This document shows positions 47,501 to 56,810 of a stretch of 64,000 bases of DNA, in pieces. Where the stretch lies: the NCBI RefSeq assembly GCF_000377905.1, contig NZ_KB898871.1, positions 345,001 to 409,000 on the forward strand, given 5' to 3'. A model generated the notes under the pieces. That model made no database searches, had not been told where the DNA came from, and was given only the letters and a program-made list of their open reading frames with translations. Source of the DNA: Thioalkalivibrio sp. ALMg11 (lineage in GTDB: Bacteria > Pseudomonadota > Gammaproteobacteria > Ectothiorhodospirales > Ectothiorhodospiraceae). The first letter of the stretch is position 1. Every line of letters starts with the position of its first letter. Made by a program: the position numbers and the translations under genes.

Positions 47501-48404
47501 GCGTCGGCATCTGCGTGACCGCCTGATTGGCGGCGGCCTGCGTCTGCTCGCGCGGCTTCCGCTGCGTGTGAACCACGCCCTGGGCGGCGTGTTGGGTGCG
47601 CTGGTCTGGTACCTGCCTACCCGGGCGGCACGCATCACGCGCATCAACCTGGCGCTGTGTTTCCCGGAGAAGGACCCCACCTGGCGGCGGCGCGTGGGAC
47701 GGCGCTCCCTGATGGCGATGGGTCGGGCCCTGACCGAATCCCCCCGGTTGTGGCACTCACGCCCGGAGGCCCTGGCACGCCTGGCGGCCCAACCGCCGGG
47801 CTACGCGCGTCTGTGTGAACGCAGCGAGGGCCGGGCCCTGTTCCTGTGCACCCCGCATCTCGGTTCCTGGGAGTTCGCCGGGCTGCACGCCGCGCGTCAT
47901 GGGCCAATGGCGTCGCTCTACAGCCCGTTCAAGACCCCGGAGGTGGACCGCTGGGTACGCGAGGCGCGTGCCTCCACCGGGGCGAAACTCGCCCCGGCCG
48001 ATCGTAGCGGCCTGCGCACCCTGCAGCAGGCCCGCGACCGGGGCGAGATCATTGGCATCCTGCCGGACCAGAGCCCCAAGGGCGCCTCCGGCGAGCACGC
48101 CTCGTTCTTCGGGCGCCCGGCCCTGACCATGACCCTGCTGCCACGCCTGCTGCGCGGCCGCGATGATCACGTGGTGTTGCTGTTCGCCGAGCGCCTGCCG
48201 AAGGGCCGGGGCTTTCGGTATCACGAGGTCGTGGCCGGCCCCGAGGTCGCGGACCGTGATTTCGCCCGCGCTGCCGCTGCGATCAACGCCCATGTGGAGA
48301 CCCTGGTACGCCGCTGCCCCGAGCAGTACAACTGGGCCTACAAGCGCTTCCATCCGTCCCCCGAAGGCTGGCCGGACCCCTATCGCCGGGGAACCCCCAA
48401 GTAG
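47493..48404 (+). CDS. Lipid A biosynthesis acyltransferase, LpxL/HtrB family
   Basis: This 303-residue membrane-associated acyltransferase adds a secondary acyl chain to lipid A precursors. It has the catalytic HX4E motif HLGSWEF (His122, Glu127). Family segments are GILPDQSPKGASGEHASFFGRPA and the C-terminal QYNWAYKRFHPSPEG. Its start overlaps the TtcA-like stop by 8 bases. LpxL, LpxM and LpxP cannot be told apart from sequence alone. Confidence 0.9.
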   Translation: MVRRRHLRDRLIGGGLRLLARLPLRVNHALGGVLGALVWYLPTRAARITRINLALCFPEKDPTWRRRVGRRSLMAMGRALTESPRLWHSRPEALARLAAQPPGYARLCERSEGRALFLCTPHLGSWEFAGLHAARHGPMASLYSPFKTPEVDRWVREARASTGAKLAPADRSGLRTLQQARDRGEIIGILPDQSPKGASGEHASFFGRPALTMTLLPRLLRGRDDHVVLLFAERLPKGRGFRYHEVVAGPEVADRDFARAAAAINAHVETLVRRCPEQYNWAYKRFHPSPEGWPDPYRRGTPK

Positions 48405-48447
48405 CGTTCGCCTTCGCGGCGCTCTCGGGGGGCTCAGCCCGGTCGCG

Positions 48448-49782
48448 TCAGAGGATGTAGCGGGACAGGTCTTCGTCTTCCACCAGGTCGCCGAGGCGTT
48501 CGTCGACGAACGCGCGGTCCACGATCACGGCGCCTTCAACGTCCGGGGCGCGGTAAGCGACATCCTGTAGCAGGTGTTCCAGCACGGTATGCAGGCGGCG
48601 GGCGCCGATGTTCTCGGTGCGCGCGTTCACATCAAAGGCGATCTCGGCGAGGCGGCGCACGCCGTCTTCCTCGAAGCGCAGCTCCACGCCCTCGGTCTTC
48701 ATCAGCGCGGTGTACTGCTCGGTCAGCGAGGCGGTGGGCTCGGTCAGGATGCGGACAAAGGCGTCCACCGACAGCGGGCTCAGTTCGACGCGAATCGGCA
48801 GCCGGCCCTGCAGTTCCGGCACCAGGTCGGACGGCTTGGACAGGTGGAAGGCGCCGGAGGCGATGAACAGGATGTGGTCGGTGCGCACCATGCCCAGCTT
48901 GGTGGAGACGGTGGTGCCCTCGATCAGCGGCAGCAGGTCGCGCTGCACGCCCTCGCGGGAGACCTCGCCACCGCCGGTCTTCTCGCTGCCCTTGGCGACC
49001 TTGTCGATCTCGTCGAGGAACACGATGCCGCTTTGTTCCACGCGCTCGATCGCCTTCAGCTTCAGCTCTTCTTCATTGACCAGGCGCGCGGCCTCTTCGT
49101 CGATCAGCAGCTTGCGTGCCTCGACGATCTTCAGCCGCCGCGAGCGGGTCTTCTGCCCGCCGATATTCTGAAACATCGACTGCAGCTGGCTGGCCATCTC
49201 TTCCATGCCCGGGGGCGTCATGATTTCCACGCCCTGCGGGTTCTGCGAGACCTCGATGTCGATCTCGCGGTCGTCCATGTCCCCCTCGCGCAGGCGCTTG
49301 CGCAGCTTCTGGCGGGTCTCGCTGTTGGCGTGGTCCGGCTCGGACTCGGTGAAGCCGGCGTTGCGCGGGCTTGGCAGCAGGGCGTCGAGGATGCGCTCCT
49401 CGGCGGCGTCCTCGGCCTTCAGGCGATTTTCCTTGATCGCCTCGTCGCGCAGCTGCTTCACCGCGGCCTCGGCCAGATCGCGGATGATCGACTCGACATC
49501 GCGTCCGACATAGCCCACTTCGGTGAACTTGGTCGCCTCGATCTTGATGAACGGGGCGTGGGCCAGCTTCGCCAGCCGGCGCGCGATCTCGGTCTTGCCG
49601 ACGCCGGTCGGGCCGATCATCAGGATGTTCTTGGGCGTGACTTCCGGCTGCAGCTCCGGCGGCAGCTGGCGGCGGCGCCAGCGGTTGCGCAGGGCAACGG
49701 CGACGGCGCGCTTGGCGTCGTCCTGGCCGATGATGTAGCGGTCCAGTTCCTGGACGATCTCGCGGGGGGTCATGTCGGTCAT
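48448..49782 (-). CDS. hslU: ATP-dependent protease ATPase subunit HslU (ClpY)
   Basis: HslU is the AAA+ unfoldase that feeds substrates to HslV. The 444-residue protein has Walker [10 protein letters not shown] (residues 57-65), the pore motif GYVGRDVES, an intermediate I domain (about 110-245), Walker [12 protein letters not shown] and the C-terminal EDLSRYIL that activates HslV. It follows hslV after 41 bases. The pair belongs to the heat-shock proteins in many gammaproteobacteria; no heat-shock promoter was identified here. Confidence 0.98.
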   Translation of the reverse strand: MTDMTPREIVQELDRYIIGQDDAKRAVAVALRNRWRRRQLPPELQPEVTPKNILMIGPTGVGKTEIARRLAKLAHAPFIKIEATKFTEVGYVGRDVESIIRDLAEAAVKQLRDEAIKENRLKAEDAAEERILDALLPSPRNAGFTESEPDHANSETRQKLRKRLREGDMDDREIDIEVSQNPQGVEIMTPPGMEEMASQLQSMFQNIGGQKTRSRRLKIVEARKLLIDEEAARLVNEEELKLKAIERVEQSGIVFLDEIDKVAKGSEKTGGGEVSREGVQRDLLPLIEGTTVSTKLGMVRTDHILFIASGAFHLSKPSDLVPELQGRLPIRVELSPLSVDAFVRILTEPTASLTEQYTALMKTEGVELRFEEDGVRRLAEIAFDVNARTENIGARRLHTVLEHLLQDVAYRAPDVEGAVIVDRAFVDERLGDLVEDEDLSRYIL

Positions 49783-49823
49783 GGCAAAAGGGCCTTGGTC
49801 AAATCGCTTGGCGCCGGGTCGCG

Positions 49824-50366
49824 TTATTCCGCGTCCAGGCTCTCCAGGGTGATGTTGTGATTGGTGTACACGCAGATGTCGGCGGCGATGTTGAGTGACT
49901 TCTCGACAATCTCGCGGGCCGGAAGGTCCGTGTTTTGCAGCAGGGCCTGGGCGGAGGCCTGGGCGTAGGGGCCACCGGAGCCGATCGCGATCAGGGCGTT
50001 TTCCGGCTCGATCACGTCGCCGTTGCCGGAAATCACGAACGAGTTCTCGCGATCGGAGACCGCCAGCAATGCCTCCAGTTTGCGCAGGGCGCGATCGGTG
50101 CGCCAGTCCTTGGCCAGCTCGACGGCGGCGCGGGTGAGGTTGCCGGAGTGCTTGTCCAGCATGCCCTCGAAGCGCTCGAACAGGGTGAAGGCATCGGCGG
50201 TGCCGCCGGCGAACCCGGCCAGGATGCGATCATGGTAGACGCGGCGCACCTTGCGCGCGTTGCCCTTCATCACGGTGTTGCCAAGGGATACCTGGCCGTC
50301 GCCCCCGAGGGTGACGGCGCCGTCCTTGCGGACGCATACGATGGTGGTGCCGCGAAACTGTTCCAC
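49824..50366 (-). CDS. hslV: ATP-dependent protease subunit HslV (ClpQ)
   Basis: This proteasome-like N-terminal threonine peptidase is 180 residues. The conserved [21 protein letters not shown] begins at Thr7, so a short 6-residue propeptide (MEQFRG) has to be removed to expose the nucleophile, as in many proteobacterial HslVs. [14 protein letters not shown] is the conserved subunit-contact region. It is transcribed ahead of hslU. Confidence 0.97.
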   Translation of the reverse strand: MEQFRGTTIVCVRKDGAVTLGGDGQVSLGNTVMKGNARKVRRVYHDRILAGFAGGTADAFTLFERFEGMLDKHSGNLTRAAVELAKDWRTDRALRKLEALLAVSDRENSFVISGNGDVIEPENALIAIGSGGPYAQASAQALLQNTDLPAREIVEKSLNIAADICVYTNHNITLESLDAE

Positions 50367-50461
50367 GGATCTCTCCTGTTACGGCTGAGTGTCATGGGGC
50401 ACGGTGTTGGGCTGCGGCGGCCCGGGATCGTTCACCCGGTGGGGGTAGGATCGCGGCCGGA

Positions 50462-51385
50462 TTAGTCTTTCCGGCGGGCCCGCGGATGGGCGGCATCATA
50501 CACCTGTGCCAGGTGCTGATAGTCGAGATGGGTATAGATCTGGGTGGTTTCAAGGTTTGCGTGGCCGAGAAGTTCCTGGATTGCCCGCAGATCGCCGCTG
50601 GACTCCAGCAGGTGACTGGCGAAGGCATGACGCAGACGGTGCGGGTGCAGGCGCACGTCCAGACCGGCGCGGCGGCCGGCCTCGGCGACCCGGCGTTGCA
50701 CCGCGCGGTTGCCGAGGCGCTGGCCTCGTCGGCTGACGAACACGGCGCGCTCGTCCGCTGCGGCCCAGTCGCCCCGGCATTTCAGCCAGGTGTGCAGCGC
50801 ATCGCGGGCCACCCGCCCCACCGGGATGCTGCGCTCGCGCCGACCCTTGCCGAGCACGCGTACCAGCCCGGAATCCAGGTCGAGATCGGTGAGATCCAGT
50901 CCGGTCAGTTCCGACAGGCGCAGCCCGGAGGAATACAGCAGCTCCAGCATCGCCTGGTCACGGGCGGCCAGGATTGGCTCCAGGCCCTCGGCCGGGGTCA
51001 GCGCCCGCTGGGTCTGGTCGACATCGAGATCGCGCGGCAGGGGGCGTCCGGCGCGCGGGCCGCGCATGCCGGCGGCCGGGTTGGCCGGCATGCGGCGCTG
51101 TTCGACCTGGTAGGCGAAGAAGCCGCGCACGGCGGACAGGAAGCGCTGTATGGAGCGCGGGTGGCGGCCCTGGCGGGCCAGCTGTCCGGCGATGCGACGC
51201 ATGTCGGCCGCCTTGAGTGCGTCCCAGGGGCCGTTATGCAGCCCGCGCAGGCGGGCCAGGTCGCGCCGATAGGCCTGTACGGTATGCGGCGAATGGCCGC
51301 GAATATCGCTCAAATGGGCCAGAAAGGCCGCGATATCCGCATCCTGCTCGGGTGCGTCAGGCAGCGGCGTGGGCCCGCTCGACAT
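50462..51385 (-). CDS. xerC: Tyrosine recombinase XerC
   Basis: XerC acts with XerD at dif to resolve chromosome dimers. The 307-residue protein has a SAM-like N-terminal core-binding domain and the catalytic domain with Arg in SSGLRLSELTGL, HRLRHAFASHLL, LGHANLETTQIY and the nucleophile Tyr in IYTHLDYQHL. The context lysA-dapF-DUF484-xerC is the standard gammaproteobacterial chromosomal arrangement, so this is not a mobile integrase. Its start overlaps the DUF484 gene by 29 bases. Confidence 0.96.
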   Translation of the reverse strand: MSSGPTPLPDAPEQDADIAAFLAHLSDIRGHSPHTVQAYRRDLARLRGLHNGPWDALKAADMRRIAGQLARQGRHPRSIQRFLSAVRGFFAYQVEQRRMPANPAAGMRGPRAGRPLPRDLDVDQTQRALTPAEGLEPILAARDQAMLELLYSSGLRLSELTGLDLTDLDLDSGLVRVLGKGRRERSIPVGRVARDALHTWLKCRGDWAAADERAVFVSRRGQRLGNRAVQRRVAEAGRRAGLDVRLHPHRLRHAFASHLLESSGDLRAIQELLGHANLETTQIYTHLDYQHLAQVYDAAHPRARRKD

Positions 51386-52100
51386 GGCAGCGGATCGATT
51401 CGGCCAGCAGGTCGCCGATGTGGGTGACGAAGTAGGTACCCATGTCAGGCTCGAAGCGGTCCGCGGATTCGCTGGCCAGGCCGAGTACGCCGATATGGTC
51501 GGATTCGTTGCCCAGCGGCATCAGGATGGCCGAGCCGATCTCTTCGGCGTCGTCGAACAGCACGTCCAGCATCTCGGCCGGGACGCGACCGCACTGGGCC
51601 TTGCCGCGACTGAACAGCGGCTCGAACGTGGCCAGCTCGCTGCTATCGAGTGCATGCAGGTCGTCGACCTCGCGGTGAGCCAGCCGGATGCTGACGCGTT
51701 CTGAACCCAGTTCGTTGCGCAGGGCGTCCTGGGTCAGCGCCAGTACCGCGTCCAGGTTGTCCGCGCGCATCAGGGTCTTGGCCAGTTCGTGCAGGTGCTG
51801 GCCCATGCGCTCGTTGTCGCGGGCACGCTCGACCAGCTCGCCCATGTGTTGTTCCATCGCGCGGTGCTTCTCGCGCAGCAGGGCGACCTGGCGCTCGAGC
51901 AGGGACACCGCGCCACCGGTCGGGTGCGGCAGGCGCAGGATGTCCAGCACCGGCAGGTGGTCCTGGAAGAAGTCGGGATGCTCGCGCAGGTAGGCCTCGA
52001 CGTCGGCCGCGCTGATCGCTTCCCTGTTGTCTTCCGGAGCCCGGGTCTTGGGGGTCTTGGTCTTTGCCGCAGACGCGTTGGAGGATTGCTGCCCAGTCAT
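51357..52100 (-). CDS. DUF484 family protein (GAF-like)
   Basis: This 247-residue DUF484 protein is conserved between dapF and xerC in many proteobacteria. It has a short disordered N-terminus (Ser/Thr/Lys-rich), the family motif [15 protein letters not shown], a helical segment ([20 protein letters not shown]) and a GAF-like C-terminal domain ([20 protein letters not shown]). The ligand is unknown. The ATG at 52100 overlaps the dapF stop by 4 bases. Confidence 0.93.
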   Translation of the reverse strand: MTGQQSSNASAAKTKTPKTRAPEDNREAISAADVEAYLREHPDFFQDHLPVLDILRLPHPTGGAVSLLERQVALLREKHRAMEQHMGELVERARDNERMGQHLHELAKTLMRADNLDAVLALTQDALRNELGSERVSIRLAHREVDDLHALDSSELATFEPLFSRGKAQCGRVPAEMLDVLFDDAEEIGSAILMPLGNESDHIGVLGLASESADRFEPDMGTYFVTHIGDLLAESIRCHVERAHAAA

Positions 52101-52933
52101 AGATCGATCCAGCCGTTGAATACCGTGGTGGCCGGCCCGGTCAGCCAAACCGGTGCCTCGGCCTGTCCGGCCCAGCTTAGCACAAGGGTCCCGCCCGGCA
52201 GGCTCACTTCGAGGTTGTCGTCGACCAGTCCGCGGCGGCGCAAGACGGCCATCGCGGCGGCCGCGCCGCTGCCACAGGCGAGCGTCTCGCCGACGCCGCG
52301 TTCGAACACCCGCAGGTCGAGATGCCCGCGGTCGCGCAGCGCGGCGAAGCCGACATTGACGCGGCGCGGGAAGCTTGCGTGGCGTTCGATGATCGGGCCG
52401 ATCTCGTGGACCGGCGCGCCGGCCACGTCGTCGACCAGGATCACCGCGTGCGGATTGCCCATGGACACCGCGCCCAGGGTGATCGAGTGGCCCTGCACGT
52501 CGAGGGTGTAGGCATCGGCCTCGCTTTCGGCGATTAGCGGGATGCGTTCCGGTGCGAACACCGGCTGCCCCATGTTCACGCGCACCTGCTCGTCGTCCTC
52601 GACATGCAGCACGATGCGCCCGCCGAGGGTCTCGACCGGGATCTCGCGGGCCTCGGTCAGGCCCTGCTCGCGCACGAAGCGGGCGAAGCAGCGCGCGCCG
52701 TTGCCGCACTGCTCCACCTCGGAGCCGTCGGCATTGAAGATGCGATAGCGAAAGAGCGCCTGCGCCGGATCGCCCGGTGGCTCCACCAGCAGGATCTGGT
52801 CGCAGCCGATGCCGAAGTGGCGATCTGCCAGGTGGCGCAGCGTCGGCTCGTCGAGCCGGACCGCCTGGCGGATACCGTCGATTACGACGAAGTCGTTGCC
52901 CAGGCCGTGCATCTTGGTGAATTCCAGGCGCAT
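52097..52933 (-). CDS. dapF: Diaminopimelate epimerase
   Basis: DapF converts LL- to meso-diaminopimelate, which LysA (encoded two genes upstream) decarboxylates to lysine and which also enters peptidoglycan. The 278-residue protein has both catalytic cysteines, in [12 protein letters not shown] and [13 protein letters not shown]. It begins [18 protein letters not shown]. It overlaps the neighbouring genes at both ends. Confidence 0.98.
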   Translation of the reverse strand: MRLEFTKMHGLGNDFVVIDGIRQAVRLDEPTLRHLADRHFGIGCDQILLVEPPGDPAQALFRYRIFNADGSEVEQCGNGARCFARFVREQGLTEAREIPVETLGGRIVLHVEDDEQVRVNMGQPVFAPERIPLIAESEADAYTLDVQGHSITLGAVSMGNPHAVILVDDVAGAPVHEIGPIIERHASFPRRVNVGFAALRDRGHLDLRVFERGVGETLACGSGAAAAMAVLRRRGLVDDNLEVSLPGGTLVLSWAGQAEAPVWLTGPATTVFNGWIDL

Positions 52934-53607
52934 CAGACGGTCTCCGGCAGGCGGCCGACAATGGTCATGTGGCGATCCGAGGTGACGGTCACCGTGAAGC
53001 CCTCGAGTCCGGCCGCTGCCAGTTGTTCACGCACCTCGTCAGGCGTAAAGGCGGCATGCAGGGAGTGCTCGAAGTCGTGGCGCAGCACCGGCGGCGCGTC
53101 GGCCGCGTACTCCGCGACCAGGGCCTGGACTGTCTCGGTCGCATCCGGCCGTCGCAGGTCCATGATGAACACCGCCGCGCCGGGCGCGCCGTCACGCACA
53201 ATGGTTTGCCACAGAGCGGCCGGGTCATGCAGGTGATGCAGCAGGGAGTTGCTGATGATCGTGGCATATGGCGCGCGCGGTCCGCACGCCCCCGGCAGGC
53301 AGCCCTCGGCCAGATGCACGCGGTCCGCGGCCGGGTGCCCGGCCCTCAGCGCGTCGCCGGCCGCCAGCATTGCCGGGGCGCCGTCGAGGCCGTCGACCTC
53401 GCAGTCGGGGTAGCGCGTGGCGAAGCGCAGCGAGACATCGCCCGGGCCGCAGCCCAGATCCAGCACCGGCCCGGTCACAGGGCCCCGGAAGGCCTCGGCG
53501 AAGGCGTCGACGAAGGCCTCGTGCGGGGCGGCGAAATCGGCCTCGGCATAGGCACGGGCCTGCTGCGGCTCCAGCATCAGTTCAGGCTCCGGGCGCCGCG
53601 GGATCAC
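52933..53607 (-). CDS. Class I SAM-dependent methyltransferase
   Basis: This 224-residue methyltransferase has the SAM motif [16 protein letters not shown] and a conserved fold through [13 protein letters not shown]. It sits between lysA and dapF; its GTG start overlaps the lysA stop, and its stop abuts dapF. The substrate is unknown. Similar proteins act on small molecules such as ubiquinone precursors or homocysteine-like compounds, but no evidence favours one. Confidence 0.87.
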   Translation of the reverse strand: MIPRRPEPELMLEPQQARAYAEADFAAPHEAFVDAFAEAFRGPVTGPVLDLGCGPGDVSLRFATRYPDCEVDGLDGAPAMLAAGDALRAGHPAADRVHLAEGCLPGACGPRAPYATIISNSLLHHLHDPAALWQTIVRDGAPGAAVFIMDLRRPDATETVQALVAEYAADAPPVLRHDFEHSLHAAFTPDEVREQLAAAGLEGFTVTVTSDRHMTIVGRLPETV

Positions 53608-54893
53608 GGCTCGACGCTCCCTGGCGGGTCCTCGTCCTCTGCGTCCCGGGGCAGCATGCTCTCGCGCATCATCAGGTGATCGACCTGCTCGCGGCGGTTG
53701 ATGATCTGGAAGTGGTCGCCGTCGACCATTACCTCCGGCGGGCGCGGGCGCGAGTTGTAGTTGCCGGCCATCACATAGCCGTAGGCGCCGGCCGAACGTA
53801 CCGCGAGCAGGTCGCCGGCGGCCAGGGCCAGTTCGCGTTCGCGGCCGAGAAAGTCGCCGGTCTCGCAGACCGGGCCGACGATGTCGTAGGTGCGGGTCTG
53901 GGTGTCGCTGCGCGGTACCACCGGGACGATCTCCTGCCAGGCGCCGTAAAGGGCCGGGCGCAGCAGGTCATTCATCGCGCCGTCGACGATCGCGAAGTCA
54001 TGCGCCTCGGTGTGCTTCAGGTATTCCACCCGGGTCAGGAACACGCCGGCATTCGCGGCGATCGCGCGCCCCGGTTCCAGCAGGACCTTCAGCGGGCGAT
54101 CGGCCAGGACCTCGCGCAGGGCGCTGGCCCAGGCATCCGGCTCCGGCGGGGTCTCGTCGCGGTAGCGCACGCCCAGCCCGCCGCCGACATCGATATGTTC
54201 CAGCTCGATGCCGTCTGCGGCCAGCTGGTCGACCAGGGCCAGCACGCGCTTGAGCGCGTCGGTGAACGGGTCGATGCGGGTCAGCTGCGAGCCAATGTGG
54301 AAGTCGACGCCGGTCGCCTCCAGGTGCTGGCTGTCGCGCACCCGGGCATACAGCGCCGGCGCCTCCTCGATCGCGACGCCGAACTTGTTCTCGCGCAGCC
54401 CGGTGGCGATATAGGGATGGGTCTCGGCGTCGACGTCCGGGTTCACCCGGATCGACACCGGGGCCTGCACGCCCATCTCCATCGCGACGGCCTCCAGCCG
54501 GTCCAGCTCCGGGGCGGACTCGACATTGAAACAGTGGATGCCGACCTCCAGCGCCCGGCGCATCTCGGCGGCGGTCTTGCCGACGCCGGAGAACACCACC
54601 TTCGCCGGATCGCCACCGGCGCGCAGCACGCGCTCCAGTTCGCCGCCGGAGACGATGTCGAAACCGGCGCCCATGCGCGCCAGCACGTTCAGTACGCCCA
54701 GCGCGGAGTTCGCCTTCACCGCAAAGCAGACCTGGTGCGGGGTGCCGATCAGGGCCTCGCTGAACGCGCGAAAGTGGCGCTCCAGCGTGGCGCGGGAATA
54801 CACGTAGGCGGGTGTGCCGACCAGCTCGGCAAGGCGGTCCAGTGCCACGCCTTCGCAGAACAGGGTTCCGCGGTGGTAATCGAAGTAGTCCAT
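53604..54893 (-). CDS. lysA: Diaminopimelate decarboxylase
   Basis: LysA makes lysine from meso-diaminopimelate using pyridoxal phosphate. The 429-residue protein has the PLP-lysine region CFAVKANSALGVLN (Lys60), HIGSQLTR, the glycine-rich DVGGGLGV, EPGRAIAANAG and the catalytic cysteine in GPVCETGDFL. It starts directly after the stop of the small lipoprotein gene upstream (54894). Confidence 0.98.
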   Translation of the reverse strand: MDYFDYHRGTLFCEGVALDRLAELVGTPAYVYSRATLERHFRAFSEALIGTPHQVCFAVKANSALGVLNVLARMGAGFDIVSGGELERVLRAGGDPAKVVFSGVGKTAAEMRRALEVGIHCFNVESAPELDRLEAVAMEMGVQAPVSIRVNPDVDAETHPYIATGLRENKFGVAIEEAPALYARVRDSQHLEATGVDFHIGSQLTRIDPFTDALKRVLALVDQLAADGIELEHIDVGGGLGVRYRDETPPEPDAWASALREVLADRPLKVLLEPGRAIAANAGVFLTRVEYLKHTEAHDFAIVDGAMNDLLRPALYGAWQEIVPVVPRSDTQTRTYDIVGPVCETGDFLGRERELALAAGDLLAVRSAGAYGYVMAGNYNSRPRPPEVMVDGDHFQIINRREQVDHLMMRESMLPRDAEDEDPPGSVEP

Positions 54894-55028
54894 TCAGCGA
54901 CGCTCCTCGGTTTCGTCGTCATCGGGCAGGTAGAGATCGCCCTTCTGACCGCAGGCGGAGAGCATCTGCATCGTGCCGAGCACGACGATCACGGCAATCA
55001 GGAGCCACTGGGCCTTGCAGGAGAACAT
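54894..55028 (-). CDS. lptM: Small lipoprotein, LptM (YifL) family
   Basis: This 44-residue protein begins MFSCKAQWLLIAVIVVLGTM. It has a lipobox ending LSAC at Cys25, then the family's GQKGDLYLP tag and an acidic end (DDDETEERR). LptM/YifL assists assembly of the LPS translocon LptD. It lies immediately before lysA, the same place as in E. coli and Pseudomonas, which supports the call. Confidence 0.88.
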   Translation of the reverse strand: MFSCKAQWLLIAVIVVLGTMQMLSACGQKGDLYLPDDDETEERR

Positions 55029-55364
55029 GGTTCGGGTCCGGGGTTCGTTGCATCAAGGGACGCTAGTGTGCCATTGATACGCCCCTGGCTTCAGGTGCTA
55101 GCGGTAGATGCTGCGGTATCTGCCCGACGAAATTCACCCGATCGTGAACGGCGATGATTCGTTCATCAATGATTCAGCCAGATTTGGGACGATGCATCTG
55201 CGAGACCAGCAAAAGACCATTGAAGCTGGTCAGGGGGCGGAGCCCGATCCGCAGGGAATAGAGACCTGCAGCTCGCCGTCCAAAGCAACAGGCGTCACCG
55301 CGGTTCGCCGCCAAGACGTCCCGGATAATCCGGATCTGACCCACAAGATGAGAGGAGATCATCC
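55029..55364. promoter_or_regulatory. Divergent intergenic region upstream of soxY and lptM
   Basis: No gene is convincing in these 336 bases. Two features could be regulatory: an inverted repeat TTCAC-N7-GTGAA at 55133-55148 (arms 5 bases, two-fold symmetric), and a direct repeat ATGATTC at 55154 and 55169, 15 bases apart. A good ribosome-binding site, AGAGGAGA, precedes the soxY ATG. No clear -35/-10 pair was found. Confidence 0.35.
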
Positions 55365-55835
55365 ATGATTAGCACCAAGCGCCGTGTCTTCCTGAAGGGC
55401 ACTCTCGCCGCCGGTACTGTCGGTGTCGCCGTCGGGGCCGGTCTGCTCGCCCCGAGCAAGCTGCTTGCCGCCTGGCCGTCCGAAGCCTTCGGTGCCGAAG
55501 GCCTGGCCAACGCCATGGAAGCCGTCACCGGCTCCAGCGACATCGCCGATGGCGACGTCACCCTGAGCGCCCCGGAAATCGCCGAAAATGGCGCCGTGGT
55601 CCCGGTGTCGGTCGAGTCCAGCCTGGACAACGTGACCGAAATGGCCGTGTTCGTCGAGCTGAACAACCTGCCGCTGGTCGCACATTACGTGCTGGGTGAC
55701 GGCGCGCATGCGAACGTCTCCGGCCGTATCCGCATGGGCGAGTCCTCCAACGTGATCGCCGCTGTGAAGTCCGGCGACACCTGGTACAAGACGGTTCAAG
55801 AAGTGAAGGTCACGGTTGGTGGCTGCGGCGGCTAA
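55365..55835 (+). CDS. soxY: Thiosulfate-oxidation carrier protein SoxY
   Basis: SoxY carries sulfur intermediates as a cysteine adduct during thiosulfate/sulfide oxidation in the periplasm. The 156-residue precursor has a Tat signal (Arg6-Arg7, in KRRVFLKG, with a hydrophobic stretch and AA end) and the mature SoxY fold. It ends in the diagnostic GGCGG, with Cys154 as the sulfur-binding residue. SoxZ follows after 46 bases. Other sox genes (soxXA, soxB, soxCD) are not in this window. Confidence 0.97.
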   Translation: MISTKRRVFLKGTLAAGTVGVAVGAGLLAPSKLLAAWPSEAFGAEGLANAMEAVTGSSDIADGDVTLSAPEIAENGAVVPVSVESSLDNVTEMAVFVELNNLPLVAHYVLGDGAHANVSGRIRMGESSNVIAAVKSGDTWYKTVQEVKVTVGGCGG

Positions 55836-55881
55836 CGCCGACCCCGAACCGCTGATCCGAACACTACTGGAGGTTTAAGAT

Positions 55882-56166
55882 ATGTCTATTCGAGTTCGCG
55901 CCCAAGAAAGCAACGGCGTTATCAACATCCGTGCGCTGATGAGCCACGACATGCTCGTCCCCGACGACGACGGTGGCCCGCACTTCATCGAAACGGTTGA
56001 AGTGGCGCGCAATGGCAACACTGCCATCACCGCCAACTGGAACTACACCGTCTCCCGCAACCCGTTCCTGCAGGTTGAGATCGACGGCTCCGCCGGTGAC
56101 ACCGTGTCCATCTCCTGGACGGACAACAAGGGTGAATCCGATTCGACCGAGGTCGAAGTGCGGTAA
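55882..56166 (+). CDS. soxZ: Thiosulfate-oxidation carrier protein SoxZ
   Basis: SoxZ forms the heterodimer with SoxY and makes it competent as a carrier. The 94-residue protein has no signal peptide and is presumably exported together with SoxY through Tat as a complex. It begins MSIRVRAQESNGVINIRAL and has WNYTVSRNPFLQVEI, the conserved core. It is followed by an intrinsic terminator, so soxYZ is a self-contained unit. Confidence 0.96.
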   Translation: MSIRVRAQESNGVINIRALMSHDMLVPDDDGGPHFIETVEVARNGNTAITANWNYTVSRNPFLQVEIDGSAGDTVSISWTDNKGESDSTEVEVR

Positions 56167-56194
56167 TAAAGAGGGTTCCCACTCTCTTTGAAGA

Positions 56195-56220
56195 AGCCGG
56201 GGCTGGTCCCCGGCTTTTTT
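56195..56220 (+). terminator. Intrinsic terminator of soxYZ
   Basis: A perfect 8-base stem AGCCGGGG / CCCCGGCT with a 5-base loop is followed by a run of five T. It lies about 30 bases after the soxZ stop. Confidence 0.93.
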
Positions 56221-56303
56221 GTGCCCGGTCATCGGGGTTTCTGCAGTGAGTGTCTCCCTGGCGTGGACTACACTCCAGACAGGTCCATGCCGAGCGAACC
56301 GCC

Positions 56304-56681
56304 ATGTCCCCTGATGCCCCCGCGCCCCGTGACGCTGATCCGGCGCTGCGCCCGGCCCTGCTCCTCGAACCCCACCAGCCCCTGTGGCAACGCCTGCCCC
56401 GGCGCGACGCCGAAGGCCGCCGACTGGCGGACTTCATGATGCTGATCCCCGGGCTGCGCCAGCGCCCGCGCTACGAACTCCATGCCCGGGCGCGCGCCAT
56501 CGAGCGGGTGCTAAACGGCTATGGGGACGATATCGCGTTCGTCGAGCTGAACCTGAAGCTGAACACCCTGTGGGTCTCGCTGACCGCGCGGCCAGGGCTT
56601 TGCACTGAAGTGCCGGGGGCGATCCAGGCGGTGGTGCCCGAGGCGTTACTGGTGGGGCCGAAGCTGACCTCCGGCGTGTAG
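56304..56681 (+). CDS. Uncharacterised conserved small protein, 125 residues
   Basis: I do not recognise a function. The ATG at 56304 (MSPDAPAPRDADP) gives 125 residues; an earlier in-frame start at 56250 overlaps the terminator region less plausibly. After a Pro/Ala-rich lead of about 30 residues there is a compact domain with DFMMLIPGLRQRPRY, AIERVLNGYGDDIAFVELNLKL and LWVSLTARPGLCTEV. The C-terminus is VPEALLVGP. No signal peptide or membrane helix is seen. It stands between soxYZ and hisB. Confidence 0.72.
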   Translation: MSPDAPAPRDADPALRPALLLEPHQPLWQRLPRRDAEGRRLADFMMLIPGLRQRPRYELHARARAIERVLNGYGDDIAFVELNLKLNTLWVSLTARPGLCTEVPGAIQAVVPEALLVGPKLTSGV

Positions 56682-56810
56682 TGGAGGGGGTGAAGCCGCA
56701 GTCCGCCTGGGAGGCGCTACTCCGCTGTTAATAGGCCCGTGTTTCCCTGTGTCATACCGGGCGACGGCAAGCCTTGCTACACTGGCCTTTTACCGTGCCC
56801 GAACCGGAAT

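Noticed and set aside
50462-51385. Tyrosine recombinase as a sign of a genomic island
   Set aside because: Synteny with lysA, dapF and DUF484 identifies it as chromosomal XerC; there is no tRNA, att repeat or phage gene around it.
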